This document shows, piece by piece, positions 13,301-24,266 of a stretch of 64,000 nt of DNA. Position numbers and translations under genes: made by a program. Numbering within the stretch: the first letter of the stretch is position 1; each line of letters starts with the position of its first letter. The notes beneath the pieces are model-generated. The model was not told where the DNA came from, searched no databases, and saw only the letters and a program-made list of their open reading frames with translations. Source of the stretch: Rotaria sordida (taxonomy: Eukaryota > Rotifera > Eurotatoria > Philodinida > Philodinidae); the NCBI GenBank assembly GCA_905250125.1, contig CAJNOL010000546.1:1-64000 (forward strand), given 5' to 3'.

Positions 13301-13369
13301 TATGATTCATTTTCTTAAATATTTTTTACTTACTTCAAGACATCGAAAATATGAAGATTTGTAAGACAT
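7336..13369 (-). CDS. TPH: Tryptophan 5-hydroxylase (biopterin-dependent aromatic amino acid hydroxylase)
   Basis: Ten exons: 13334-13369, 13093-13269, 11531-11837, 9516-9619, 9382-9449, 9171-9320, 8928-9110, 8714-8840, 7597-7826 and 7336-7528. They sum to 1575 nt, 524 residues. An N-terminal ACT regulatory domain ([20 protein letters not shown], then [19 protein letters not shown]) precedes the catalytic domain ([20 protein letters not shown]-like [45 protein letters not shown]). The iron ligands are visible: the two His of CCHELFGH (about 346 and 351) and the Glu of FFTIEFG (about 391). Family knowledge: hydroxylates tryptophan with tetrahydrobiopterin and O2, the first step of serotonin synthesis. 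[18 protein letters not shown] and the ACT sequence fit TPH better than phenylalanine hydroxylase, though PAH is the alternative. The third intron hosts another ORF. Confidence 0.93.
9716..10846 (-). CDS. Intronless 376-residue protein nested in a TPH intron, function unknown
   Basis: A single uninterrupted reading frame starts [20 protein letters not shown] and ends [15 protein letters not shown]. It lies wholly in the third TPH intron on the same strand, ending about 97 bp before the next TPH exon. The first 200 residues look alpha-helical, with many Leu/Ile and a stretch around [20 protein letters not shown] that could be a short coiled coil. A Ser/Thr/Asp-rich linker follows, then a piece containing [20 protein letters not shown] and a basic tail. 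No transmembrane segment or catalytic motif is visible, and I do not recognise the family. The length and sensible composition in a 28% GC region make chance unlikely. It could be an intron-nested retrogene or a transposon-derived ORF. Confidence 0.7.
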   Translation of the reverse strand: MFQKSYLLNSLELSSLNLKNALDHHLHISLSHDSSLSVLCYDNVLCYLSNVIHHGSINEIELNLKRFFTYQQLEQAYYNLQNSLRYSLSIITSNTDQHIFETIEECINNLTNTSCLLSIIQIIYSKELFSYLPIFVTNDWIHMIRNIQELEKFDTPSTITIADVQDQIADLNEYILSLHQLINNVKNLSSPTATTIESSISTDQCCLRTYCQHTSNQRIIPIIDSPASSWSSLDLDRNPITTINQTIPGFIRNPVSSFLMPTSPQKNEITSSMLSIDDNLSSDDEQIINSKTGSIVVIRDDDLWIYPVGVDIPKSKLNPLQYNRSQSLFNPINDTNDRNNIFIRTNSLDDEEFSRNNLTKSKPQHKKHKKGKGVDN

Positions 13370-14160
13370 TATTGAAAGTTGTTTTTTTGTTTTGTATATA
13401 TTGTTAACTATGAACTCGAATTTATTTTTATATTGAATGATAGAAGTTAGTTGATACAAACATATTTATATGTATATAAAAATACGTAATTTAGTTTCTT
13501 CTCGGGTTTCTTTTCATAATATAAGTGAGTGGGAAAAATAGTCTTTCTCATTTGTTAAGCAGTTCATTGACAGTAATGAGTTCTTTTTTTGTTCTAGTAC
13601 AATCTAATGTAGTCTATCTCATTCTTATGATAAACGTATCTTTAATAAGAATAATCTCTCATCATCTGTTTTTTTGTCTTTTATCCAATCGAATAAAGAA
13701 ATCAAAAAGAAAAAAAAGCAGACAAGTCAAAATACAACGTAAATAAGATCAGAAAAACAGATACAAAACAAAAAAAAGAAATTCTATGGTATATAAAATG
13801 CGTGAGAATGAGTCGTAAATCTTCAACAATTCGCTACACATGACTTCACATATAGAAAGCGGGTATATGAAAGATGCATACAGAACAAGAGAGCTGAGGG
13901 TTTGGAAACAACACGAACTCTGTCAACCTTACTACACCCACACTTATCTTCACTCATCCAGATTCTCACATCGCACTATTAACCAATGCCCTCGAAACTG
14001 TCGTACGCATCTTTCGCAATCCCACAAAAAGTACTACAGCGGAAAAGATAATAAATGAAATTTTAAAGAAAGAATAAAAAAACATGAATAAATACTGCGA
14101 TATCGTCATATCTCATTTGCTTGATTTTATTTTATACACATTTTTCTTTTCATATATTTG
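13370..14160. other. Intergenic upstream of TPH
   Basis: Spacer upstream of the TPH start. A short open frame at 13840-14058 (plus) has unremarkable composition and no splice context. I see no gene here; the TPH promoter should be in its left part. Confidence 0.5.
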
Positions 14161-14162
14161 TT

Positions 14163-15655
14163 GCAGTAGAAACTAAAATTTTAATCTCTACTATAGAAGA
14201 ATTTTAAATTCTACTAGAAACTTATATTATACAAATATTTTAATTTCTACTGCAGTAGAAACAAAAGTAGTCGTTTATAATGATGATGATCTGCATCGTG
14301 TCACAAACTCTTTCCATTGTCGAACTGTAAATTTCGTAGAGATCTAAATACATAGAATTACTGAAGTAACTTTTCAGCTACAGGCTGAGTTCCTTTTGTC
14401 TTAAGTGGATACACCCATAGAAATTTTGTGAAGTGATCTTTTGCATGAAGGATTCACTAGTATTCACCATCGGGCATGCTTCTCATATCAATTAAATCTA
14501 TTCGTAGACGTATTAAATAATTAATTGAAGCAATAGATTTATCCGTGAAATAAAGTTATCATGGAGCATGTAGGATGTGAGAAAAAAAAAGAATAGGTCA
14601 TACTAGCTATTGGCATTGGAAATCCTCTGCGGTTTCAACATACATCACATTGTGAAAGAAAAATAACTACCCCATATCGTAAATATTCGACAGTTTTTAG
14701 CGGTAAACCGCAGTAAATTGCAGTAGCGGAAGCCGGTAACCGGATCGGTAAAACCATGATAAATCGGTGGTTTTTTTCGAGCATTTTTATGGCATGGGAA
14801 GGTACAAGAGAAATAACATTTCAATTACCAAAATAGATGATTTGGAGCAATTAAATGGTAATGATCATCGACGAACCGATTAACCGATTCATTTTAGCAG
14901 TAAACCGCGGTATTCATCAAAACCGGCGGTTTACTGCGGTAAATTATAGCAATGGAAGTCGGTAACCAGACCGGTAAAATTGCGGTTAACCACCGGTTTT
15001 CTTCCGGATTTTATCACATGGGACCACATCAAATGGAATCTAACAATATTACTGTTTCACCTTAAGTTTAAAGAAAATTATGACTGTTACTCTGGATTCG
15101 AGTACAAAATACTATCTCTTTCCACGTTTTGTCACAACCATGATGTTCTACTCTTTCATGACATTCTTTAATTGTCGTGTATAATTGTTCATATGTGATC
15201 ATCAGTTTATTTGATTTAATACCATAAACAACTTGTAATTCACTAATGCTAATGAATTTAAAATACTTATGAATCCAAAATTTAAATTGAACTTCACTTC
15301 AACCTTCTTTTAATACCTATATGATATCATTATAAACATCTTGTGTGATAACAAATTTTAAATGAAATTTCTCGTTTAAAGATTCAATATGCTTATCAAG
15401 TTTGGAATAAAATAGGTTCATTTCGTATCATATTATATTATATTATCTCTTTTTTCTTTGATAGTATTACGAAAAGTATAGGTTGAACATACAAACCTTT
15501 TTTTTCGTTTCTTTTCTTTCGAGATATCATTATCAATATAAACGGATATTTAAATTTTTACTAGTGCAATTTAAAATCACGTGTTATTTAAATTTTTCCT
15601 AATAGAAAATGAGACTTCAATTTCTCCGAGTAGAATTTTAATTTTTACTGCGACA
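14163..15655 (-). mobile_element. Decayed GINGER-like DNA transposon with integrase relic
   Basis: The minus strand carries remnants of an integrase of the type found in GINGER elements and KRBA2/SCAND3-like genes. From about 15240 to 15113 there is an H2C2-type zinc-binding stretch (LYTTIKECHERVEHHG, then CDKTWKEI). At about 14530-14310 lies the DDE-type core (RLRIDLIDMRSMPDGEY, HAKDHFTKFLWVYPLKTK, FDNGK). In-frame stops (two after PDGEY, one after EKLLQ, one after FDNGKSL) show that it is dead. The ends look like inverted repeats: the left side starts GCAGTAGAAACTAAAATTTT and the right side, reversed, reads GCAGTAAAAATTAAAATTCT. The coding part is split by a CGGT-rich block. Family assignment rests on recalled integrase motifs. 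Confidence 0.65.
14690..15012. repeat. CGGT-rich repeat block interrupting the integrase relic
   Basis: Two related segments in the same orientation, about 14700-14785 and 14925-15003. Each contains a GCGGTAAA or GGTAAACCGCAGTAAA core, GGTAACCGG/GGTAACCAG and GGTAAAA. A further short GCAGTAAACCGCGG lies between them. The GC content is higher than its surroundings. It separates the zinc-binding and core parts of the integrase, so it is probably a later insertion. The right flank TTATCACATGG resembles the end of dispersed repeat family B. Confidence 0.5.
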
Positions 15656-16364
15656 TATTGAATGAATGCTCTGTTGAAATATATATTTTGTCAACGGATA
15701 GAAAATGATAACAAAGAAAGACTCTTATCTTCGGAAGTGTCTCTAATAATAATAAAAAATTGCTAAAAACACTGTCTGAAATTCGTACGATAGAGTCATG
15801 ACGCTGGTTCTATGCAAGGAAATGTTTTATATTGACATTTATGATATCATAAATCCCCTATATTTGTAATCGGGAAAATGTGTAAGTTTTAGCATGCTTT
15901 GAATTCGTTGCTGTCGTTAATATGTAAGATATATGTGTACTTGATAAAATCAGTGAATGTTTACGTCATTTTGAATGAGACTCAAGATGTAGAAAGTGAC
16001 AGTGTTCTTGATGAGAAGATAATGAATCATACCAATCACATAGAATGTTAACTCGGTTGTTTTATATGAGGCTACTAAAGTAGTATATAATCAACTTTTT
16101 TAACCTTAGTGATTTCTAAGGGCAATATCTTCATCATAAATGAAAGTATAACAGCGGCTTTGTATAACATTATTGAAAATTTATTTTAGAATAAAAACAC
16201 AATTATTCGACGTTTCGATGATCCATGGCATTATTTTCAAGATTTATTAAGATGTTAAGAAATTATACATTGAACAAAGAGAAGAACGAAAAGAAAAAAG
16301 AAGAGAAAGGGACGAAAAAAACGAAGATACAATATCAAACGACTTTAAGCTTCATTAATGAGCA
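15656..16364. other. No gene seen between two transposon relics
   Basis: AT-rich sequence with stop codons in all frames and no splice-bounded coding stretch that I could find. Confidence 0.4.
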
Positions 16365-17035
16365 GGATTAGGTAACAAAACTCTCGGTAGACCATCAGGA
16401 AAAACAAGTAATGACACCGAATGTGTTGTTTTGTTGAGTTCTGGTTCATAAACCTGGATCAATAATGATTCTTTAATTAACAAACGATAATAATGGCTGT
16501 CTTGCCATATTATCTGAAAATTACTCCAGTCCATATGATGATCTGTTTCTTTTTCATGTTGAGTAATTGACGACTTGACAGTCTTGTTATCGTTGTTGTT
16601 GTTGCTGCTGTTTTATTTTTTATCCGTGATGATCTTCTTAATTCTGGAATGTTGTTGTTATTATTAAGATCATCACTTACATGGTTACAGTGCTGTTGTT
16701 GATAAGTTGTTTTAGATGTACCATGTTCATATAATCTTCGTATACATTGACATTTCGTCTTGCCAATATACGAATGTTCACAGTCATTGTATTTAATATA
16801 GTATACTACATCAGACTGCGTATGTTTAACAATTGGACCATCGGTTTGGAAGAATGCTCGTGTTGATGACGGTGGTTTGTTGAAGAATTAGATGTCGAGA
16901 TCAGGTCATAGTTTATTAGACAGGTATATAACTTTCTTCTTTAATTCTAATGTTGAAGATCTAATAAACAGTATCTCGACATACATTTTCTTCCTACCAC
17001 ATCTAATTATTGGTTCATTTAATTTTCCATTAATC
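16365..17035 (-). mobile_element. Penelope-like retroelement relic, 3' end with GIY-YIG endonuclease
   Basis: The minus strand encodes a broken C-terminus typical of Penelope-like elements. Around 16865-16730 there is a linker (SSTRAFFQTDGPIVKHTQ) followed by a GIY-YIG nuclease core: VVYYIKYNDC, HSYIGKTKCQ and RRLYEHG. After a low-complexity asparagine/serine stretch and a frame change comes the family's C-terminal pattern (DSHYYRLLIKESLLIQ, EPELNKTTHSVSLLVFPDG), ending at a stop near 16367. Upstream of the linker the frame is broken (KVIYLSNKL, then a stop) and no reverse transcriptase domain is present. Penelope-like elements pair a reverse transcriptase with a GIY-YIG nuclease and are common in rotifers. 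This copy is truncated at its 5' end and frameshifted, so it is inactive. Confidence 0.7.
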
Positions 17036-17138
17036 TTATTTTGATGTTAACTTAGTTTAATGCCAATAATAGTATCAATAAAAGATAATGAATAAACATT
17101 TTTTAAACCAATTCTCCTGATATCATTAAATTCAGGGT

Positions 17139-17370
17139 GTGGGATGTGAGTGTGGCTATCACTTTCAAAATGCTCACACCCGTGTCTCACCTTCTAATCA
17201 TCCTCATTTGGCTACATCTTATGAACATATTGGAATGGTATCCTATAAGATTGGAGAGCATTCAAAAACTGTTTTAGATTGTGAACGTGCTCTTAAAATA
17301 GTAGAAAATTCCCTACGCACAAATCATCGAGGTATTCACTTATATAGAAATAATCTCGAATATGTAAAAA
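17139..17370 (+). pseudogene. Fragment of a kinesin-light-chain-type TPR protein
   Basis: An open stretch encodes about one and a half tetratricopeptide repeats of the 42-residue kinesin-light-chain/NPHP3 style: SNHPHLATSYEHIGMVSYKI, then GEHSKTVLDCERALKIVENS and the start of another unit (TNHRGIHLYRNNLEYVKK). The consensus would be NHPdlAtsynNiGlvY.kmGeyskAL.yyekALei.eksLp. After about 70 residues the frame leaves the repeat and becomes low-complexity. No start with splice context is visible, so this is a scrap, not a gene. Large TPR families of this type are a feature of bdelloid genomes. Confidence 0.65.
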
Positions 17371-17499
17371 AAAGAAAATGTAATTTTCTTTTTATTTTGT
17401 TCAAAGAAATAAGTGTGATGAAGAGAAAGGAGTATTCTTTTGTTTTTGAAGAGTTAGGGGCGCGTAGGTATAGACAAACTCTGTCTTATTAAGAACACA

Positions 17500-18597
17500 A
17501 TAGAACCATGTCTATCGATAGGAGAATCAATATATGTCCAAACGATGAACACGTATTACAAATAACAGATCTTCGGTATAGTTTGTATTTCAATAAGGAG
17601 AGTTTATCTGTGTTACATATAGAGCCATCTAATAGGCTGAAAGAAAAGAGAAAAGAAAATTCTTTGATTCATGCAGTTAAGTATTCTTTCTGTTCCAATG
17701 TAACGATAATTCATTGCATGACGAAAAGAACAAAGAAGAGAATGTTCATTGAACCTATATCCACACCTTAACTAAATAAAAATAAATCTTTCATAAACTT
17801 CATTTTTGTTTTCGAGAAACAGACTATTCTATAATTAGTTTGACAAAGACTATTACCTTTTCATCTTTAAAAATATAATTTCGTACAACTATTTCCATAT
17901 TAAGATTACATGCAATTCTTGGTATTCAATACTCAAGGCCAGCAGATTTAAATAAAATTTTTTCATCAATGGTTTAACCAATATTAAGACACATATAACA
18001 AAGACATTTTTTTCAATTAAAATTGGTTCGTCAGCCATATCAAATATTGACATAGCAGTATTCGTTAAATTACGTGTACAAGAAAAATAGTTAGAACTAG
18101 TTAAGAACATTGGCATTTACTCAAATACATCTAATAAATGTACGTCATAAGTGATTGAATTAGTTTCGAGCAATGATTAAGTTCGTGACGCATATATGCG
18201 TCATCAGTAATCAAAGGATTAATATGACGGTCCATTTTTTTTTTATATAGAAAATCATCCAAAAAAGCAAGTTTTTGTGGGCTTCATTGTTTTTTAAAGC
18301 TTCGAGATTATTAAAACGAAGATAGTGACAAATATTAGCTGCCACTCTCCTTGCTTTGTTGCTCTCTCTCCCTCTCTCTACTTCAAATAAATGAAAACAA
18401 ATAATTTCAAAGATCAAAACAATGGAAATCAGTTCTCGCTTGAAATATGAGTACATAATGAGATGAGTCATTGAAGCCGCCTATTTAATCAACAGTAGCG
18501 ATAACAAAAAAACTTCAACAAACAAAACAAATACAATTTTTTGTTTCATTATCGTCTCGTAAAGTAGCTATCTGTCGGAAGAAGTATTGATTCATCG
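17500..18597. other. No supported gene
   Basis: Short open frames on both strands (17508-17771, 17889-18116, 18211-18471) have no domain, no splice support and composition typical of background. The promoter of the gene starting at 18598 should lie at the right end. Confidence 0.45.
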
Positions 18598-21500
18598 ATG
18601 AAACTAGCTAAATCTCATCTTCATCTCGAAGAAAACTCGCATCTACAAAATTCGACCATTTCTAAAGACGATGATTCTAAACGACTTCATGCTCATATTG
18701 AAGCAATTCATACGGATACACTTCAAAAGGAAGAACAACAATTGGAGAAGTCTTCACTGCCATCATTTAATCAGAAATCAGTTCATGCTGTTACTACAAC
18801 TAATACACAACCTTCATCAGATGAGATTGCCAATTCTACATCATCTGAACAACATGCTCGTCGAACAGTAACATTTGATGATGACAATGCTCCTTCCCAG
18901 TCGATTTCAAATCGACCTATTCGTACATCGTATGTAAATTTTCGATTACCTAATCACGATTCAATTTCAAACGATCAACAAGAGACAGAATTACCTAATA
19001 ATCGACAGCCATTAGATACAGCTGTCGCTTCGGGTACAATGAGTCTTCCTACACAAGATTTAAATCATCTCGTAAGTCATGTCAAATTTATTTTCTAGTA
19101 AGAAAAATTTTATATATATATATATCTTTCAATGATTGCCAAACAAACATTAGATCGAAATAATTTGACATTCTGCACATTAAAATATTTTCTAATCATC
19201 AATATTCATATAATAAAATATGTTCATCAAGACTTATCGATAAAGAAGTCTTATTATCTCAATTTGTTTTAAATTATGACTATGGATGTAACAATTCCTG
19301 GACCATGGTTTCACGACCGGCATAAAACTGTGGGCTCTCAATACTACAGACAGATGCATTATTTTTGAACCGAAGCTTCAGAAATTAATTGAAATAGGTA
19401 CAATCCATACATACCCAAAGACAACATATTTTCAATATTCAGAACTATAAGTTTTCATTATTGATACATACCAGCAGTGATCAACTTTGAATATTTTATC
19501 TGATGCTTTAGTTTGATTCCTTTGAAGAGTTAAAATAAGTTGTGACATTAACTGGTATTGGTCGGATTTCCTCTTAAAACTGATAAATTTTGATCAATTC
19601 TGAACCATGTTTTTTAGATTCGATGAAATCTAATGATAACTTCGGATAGAACAATCAAAATTGAGCAGAACTGTTATAAAAAAATTTGACAGGACAATGA
19701 ATTCTCAATGCTAAAAAAAAAGTCATCTTTGAAACCATGGTCCAGGAATTGGCGTATCTCTAATGGTGACAAATATTTCAATCAATAATTTTACTAATGA
19801 TATCTATCTATATTTATATTTAAAGCTTTCAGAAGATGAATACATTCCAGGTGGTTTTGCTAATCTCGATCATGAATTAGAAGAAGAATTCTTGAATGAT
19901 TTTGCCGATGAATTCGATGATGAAACAACACGACGTAATCGATATAGTTCTTCAATTCGTCCTAGTGATCATACTGTTCAAATTACACGATCGCCCATCG
20001 AACTCTGGCAACGTGCACGTATTCTTATTGCTATTCATCTCTATAAAGTATTTCTAACAAATCCTTTAAATATCATCAGTTTTCTTTTGAATTTGTCTGT
20101 TCTTTTTTCTTGAAATAGGTTCAAAATAAAACACTTAATCCATATGATAATACATTTGCTACATCAACAATAATCGATCCATTGAAAAGAAAAATCATTG
20201 ATGATAATAGACTTTCGAATGGGATCGATGAATTTAATTATTTAGAAAAAATATTCGAACAAAAAGAAAATATAGAAGAACGAAAGATTACATTTGGTCT
20301 TTCAATAATACAACAATTTTCACTTGATTCTTCTCAACAATATCAATGTGTAGATTTTTATGATGTTGGACAAGGATATATTATTATGTGTAATGTTATC
20401 AATTTGGATAAGCCACAAGTCAATGTAAAAGATTATTCAAATCTAGGACAACTTCAATCATATAGTATATTGATATGTAAAGAAAAAAACAAAAGAAATG
20501 AATATAAATGTTTTATTTCAGATAAATCTAACGATAAAAAATGTCATGTATCTGAACCAATTTTGAATCTAACAATAGATTCATCGTTAACAAAAGCCAG
20601 TAAACTTGTTGTGTATCCAATCAATAAAAAATCATCAAATAAGCTTCAATCAATTGAATTTGATTGTCCTTTTCAATTTAATTTTATGATTTGTATACCT
20701 ATTCTTCGTTTAATGCTTGGTTTTATTAATATAAAAAAACAAAAATCATTAATGATAATAATTGGTGATGCATCACGTAAAGGTGTTTTTCTATCAAAAC
20801 AAGATATACCCGATTATGTTTATAGCATTCTTTATATACATGAATCAACAATGCTTTTTGTTGGTATGAAAAACTAATATTTCTAAATAAAAAAGATTTT
20901 TTTTCCTAATAACAGATGATCGAAAAGTATTTTGACAAAATTGAAATTCATTTTCTAAAACTGGTTTGTGGCTTTTGTTTTTTTTACACGAAACACATAC
21001 ATTATGAACTTAAAAAATTATAAAACCAAAGTATTAAAAATAATGGTTGTTCTTTAGTTTTTGCTGATTTTTGTTCAGAAGTCCTTCTTTTATCGTTTGA
21101 TGGTGGCAGAACCAGGTGTGGTTGGAGAGGACTCAGTCTCCTCCAGAAACCTTTGAGCTTTCTCTAGAAATGAGGCGAACCTATATTAGCGGCGAAGATA
21201 ATATCTGATTTTCAACTTCAAATAGGGCTAAGCATCTCTCCCCTACAAATATTTTCTATCTTCATCACCAATCTATATCATATATTTTATCAAGAAACAT
21301 GGAACAATAATCTTGTAGAAGTCGGACTTTTTAGAATATTAATAATATCAATTCTGACGGGACTATTGATGAATGTTTGGCGAAACTTCTTTCATTTATT
21401 GAACCACATTATGGTAAAGATTTATATATATTTTAGTCAAATTTCTCATGATCCTATTAGACCAATAAAATAACATCAATAATTTCTTCAACACAAAATC

Positions 21501-22683
21501 AGATTTGTATCAATATAGATCAATTTATGAAATGTTTCAAAATGTCTGATCTATAGAATATTATTGTCCAATATTTTTTTTTGATAAAGGATGTGACATA
21601 ATATTGAGAGACAAAAACAGAGTTGCAATTAAAAAGAAGAATCTATCAAAAATCGAAACAAGTTGTCCAAACAATAAAAGAAGGACTTTCGAACAAAATT
21701 AAGAAAAATTAAAGATAAACAATTATTTTTTGATACTTTGATGATATAATTTTGTAGGTTCATAGTATTTATATTGCGTGTAAAACCACACAGACACAAA
21801 TTATTATTAGAAGTTGAGAAACATACTTTTCGATCATTCATTATCATATAATTCAGGTTGCATGGGTCGTGTTTTATTATACAATACTCAACCACTTCAA
21901 TTTACTTCTCAACCATTATTTGTTTCTGAACTTGCTAATTTACCATTTCAATCAATGGAACCAATAATACATATATGTCAAGTAATAACACATCGAGCTA
22001 TTGGTCTTTTATCAAATCGATATTTTATTTTATGGCAATATACACCAAATGAAAATTTATTAATAAAATTTTGTAATCCATATCGATATGATTTTATTCG
22101 TTGTCATTATAATTCAAAATTTGATTATATTATATTTGCTTTTATAGATGGTTTTATTTTAATTTATCAAATAAATCAAATGAAACAAATACGTCGTTAT
22201 CATTATCATTGGAAAATGATAACTGATTTAAAAAATAGTAAAGATCAAAATTTACTTCTTTCATCATCAATTGATCATATTATTAATGTTTGGAATTTAG
22301 GTATAAAAATTCATAGATCAAAAAAAAATATAACATTCTATTTTTATTTTTTTTTAGAAACTCTTCAACATATTTATCAATATAATACAAATGAAGAAAT
22401 ATTTCAAATTGATATTATTCATGAAAATTTATTTTATTATCGTACTTTAAAACATATTATTCTTTTTAAATTAAATTTACACACAATATTATTTTCAATT
22501 ACAAAAACAAAAGTTAAATCATTGAAATTATTTACAGATATGCAACGAATTGCACGTATTATAGCATTAGCTGAGGATAATTCAAGTATACTTATATCAC
22601 CAGTTAGTGGATGTTGTTTAACTTATGTTTCAAATATAGCTAAAAAACCAATTAAACAAATATTACATGATATTAGCAGGTAA
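18598..22683 (+). CDS. Possible WD40/beta-propeller-like protein, family uncertain
   Basis: Five exons (18598-19071, 19826-20047, 20119-20863, 21857-22300, 22358-22683) sum to 2211 nt, 736 residues. The N-terminal 160 residues are polar and probably disordered. An acidic helix (HELEEEFLNDFADEFDDETT) follows, then a beta-rich part with repeated hydrophobic strands such as QCVDFYDVGQGYIIMCNVIN, STMLFVGCMGRVLLYN and LLSSSIDHIINVWNLE, the last like the end of a WD40 blade. The join LFVG/CMGR across a 993-bp intron is exact in phase and rescues an otherwise premature stop. The frame ends after HDISR at an in-frame TAA beside a good donor (AG/GTAATG), so more exons may follow. Intron 1 holds an inverted-repeat element. 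The protein is not identified; beta-propeller is a moderate inference. Confidence 0.65.
19292..19751. mobile_element. Inverted-repeat element in intron 1 of the WD40-like gene
   Basis: A 22-bp perfect inverted repeat bounds about 460 bp. The left end 19292-19313 is CAATTCCTGGACCATGGTTT plus CA, and its reverse complement lies at 19730-19751. The interior has no open frame. Size and ends fit a non-autonomous DNA element; no clear target duplication was seen. Confidence 0.7.
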
Positions 22684-24038
22684 TGAAATATGATCTAAAA
22701 GGAGTGTTGAAGAATATAAAGTAGAAGTTTGCACTCCTCCCCTCCGACAGATTGTGACAGACGTTGTTGTTATACGATCAAAGTTTGTATATCAATAACG
22801 TCTCATTATAATATATGAACTACTTCTTTATTGCATTTCTGGAGAGGATAGTGAAGAAATGTGTCCCAAAATAGATAAAATAAAACAATCTTCATGTGAT
22901 TAGTAAAAGTAATTACATGATGTTTTACATTTTAATCCTGTAGAGATTACGCTAATAACTTTTTAAATATAACAAAAAGATTGAAGAAAATTGAAAATTT
23001 GAAAGTTTTTTTTCTGTATTTTTGATAGTTGAAAAATTATCTTTGGTTAAACGAAATAGAAAAATTTAAACTAAATATTTTAAAAGAAATGTAAAATATA
23101 AGGAAAAAAGCTGCTATGATATGTAAGTCAATATGAAAAATACAATCTCTTATAATGAATAAAAGGTCTAAAGTTCATGATTGCAAGTCAAAGGAATTAG
23201 TCATGACTGCTCTAATACATCCATATAAAACCTTTATGCTCGAGTACTGTACAGAAGTCTCTACACCAATAATCATAAATTAATATTGATCAAGCCATTT
23301 AACAATTGTCAACCTTGTTTGATCCAATCTATAGCTTGCTCACTACTTTCAGATATATATAAATTCTAGTGCTCACTCTCTAGGTGTTCATTAGATGCGA
23401 AAAGATGAAGTATGACAGCAAACGAACTCAGAGCCAGATTATCCTTTTGCTTAGAATGTTAGCTAGTAATTCTGTTTGAAAGTGATGAGCTTTAATGAAG
23501 ACTTCATATATATTCATTGACACTTTAGCAATTCATTATTTTTTATTGATTGTGTACCTCATCAGCGAAACGAATATTATCAAAAAAAAGATCATGGAAA
23601 TTAATTTCATCGAAATAAAGGTCGTCGAATGTCTCTCGATGATCTATACCAATAATTTTCTTTTCGTTCGTTTTCTGATATATACCGTATACAGGGTACA
23701 TTACTATAAAACATATCACTTTAAATGAAAAAGTATTGGTCCCGATCCCGATCCCATCTTGCCCATATCTACTTCTATAACCCATTAAAAAATGAATTTA
23801 AATATAAGTCAATAGTTCTGGATCTTTTCATAATGAATTTCGATCTAACTTTTCTCTCTTCAAAGAATATTATCAAATGTATATTGTTTGAAATTACAAG
23901 CATTGTTATGTCCATGTAGTAAAATCAATAATCATAATTTCCATCTATTTATCATTATAAAAAAATGAATTTTTAAATTCTCTATATAGAACAAAAAAAA
24001 GTTCATATACTTTTTAAAAATACGCTTTTTTTTCTAGG
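22684..24038. other. Spacer or long intron without recognisable exon
   Basis: AT-rich sequence between the last clear exon of the WD40-like gene and a candidate terminal exon at 24039. A stretch around 23560-23640 has repeated F-D-like codons on the minus strand, but no splice logic. I found no exon linking the two sides. Confidence 0.4.
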
Positions 24039-24258
24039 TCGTTTTACAGTCACTGAAAGTGATAGTTCTCAATCCGACAACGAAAATTCTCGATCATCAA
24101 ATATTGATCGTTTATCAATAATTAGTGATGATTCCAATTGGTTTGATTTAGCTGAAGATGTCAAAGACATATTGCGAATGAAAAAATATGAAATTCGACA
24201 TCAAAACAAACAATTAAATACAATAACAACAGAAATAAATGAACAATCTTTATCTTAA
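24039..24258 (+). CDS. Candidate terminal exon, acidic C-terminus (probably of the WD40-like gene)
   Basis: After a good acceptor (TTTTTTTTCTAG) an open frame reads GRFTVTESDSSQSDNENS and ends HQNKQLNTITTEINEQSLS, then TAA. It needs one base from the upstream exon (phase 1). The last clear upstream exon ends at a phase-2 donor, which would give an early stop, so either an intermediate exon is missing from my model or the gene is damaged. Its stop lies only 8 bp from the stop of the calpain gene on the other strand. Confidence 0.45.
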
Positions 24259-24266
24259 AAATTCAT

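Noticed and set aside
7336-13369. Phenylalanine hydroxylase as the identity of the aromatic hydroxylase
   Set aside because: The ACT domain string [19 protein letters not shown] and the catalytic strings GYLSPRDF and [10 protein letters not shown] fit tryptophan hydroxylase better. A tree would settle it.
20864-20877. Stop codon ending a 231-codon frame after VGMKN
   Set aside because: A GTATGA donor lies just before it, and splicing to 21857 continues the frame as LFVGCMGRVLLYN, so the apparent stop is intronic.
23543-23785. Minus-strand frame with repeated F-D pattern (FDDLYFDEINFHDLFFDN)
   Set aside because: The pattern comes from short imperfect nucleotide repeats. No start context, splice partner or known domain was seen.
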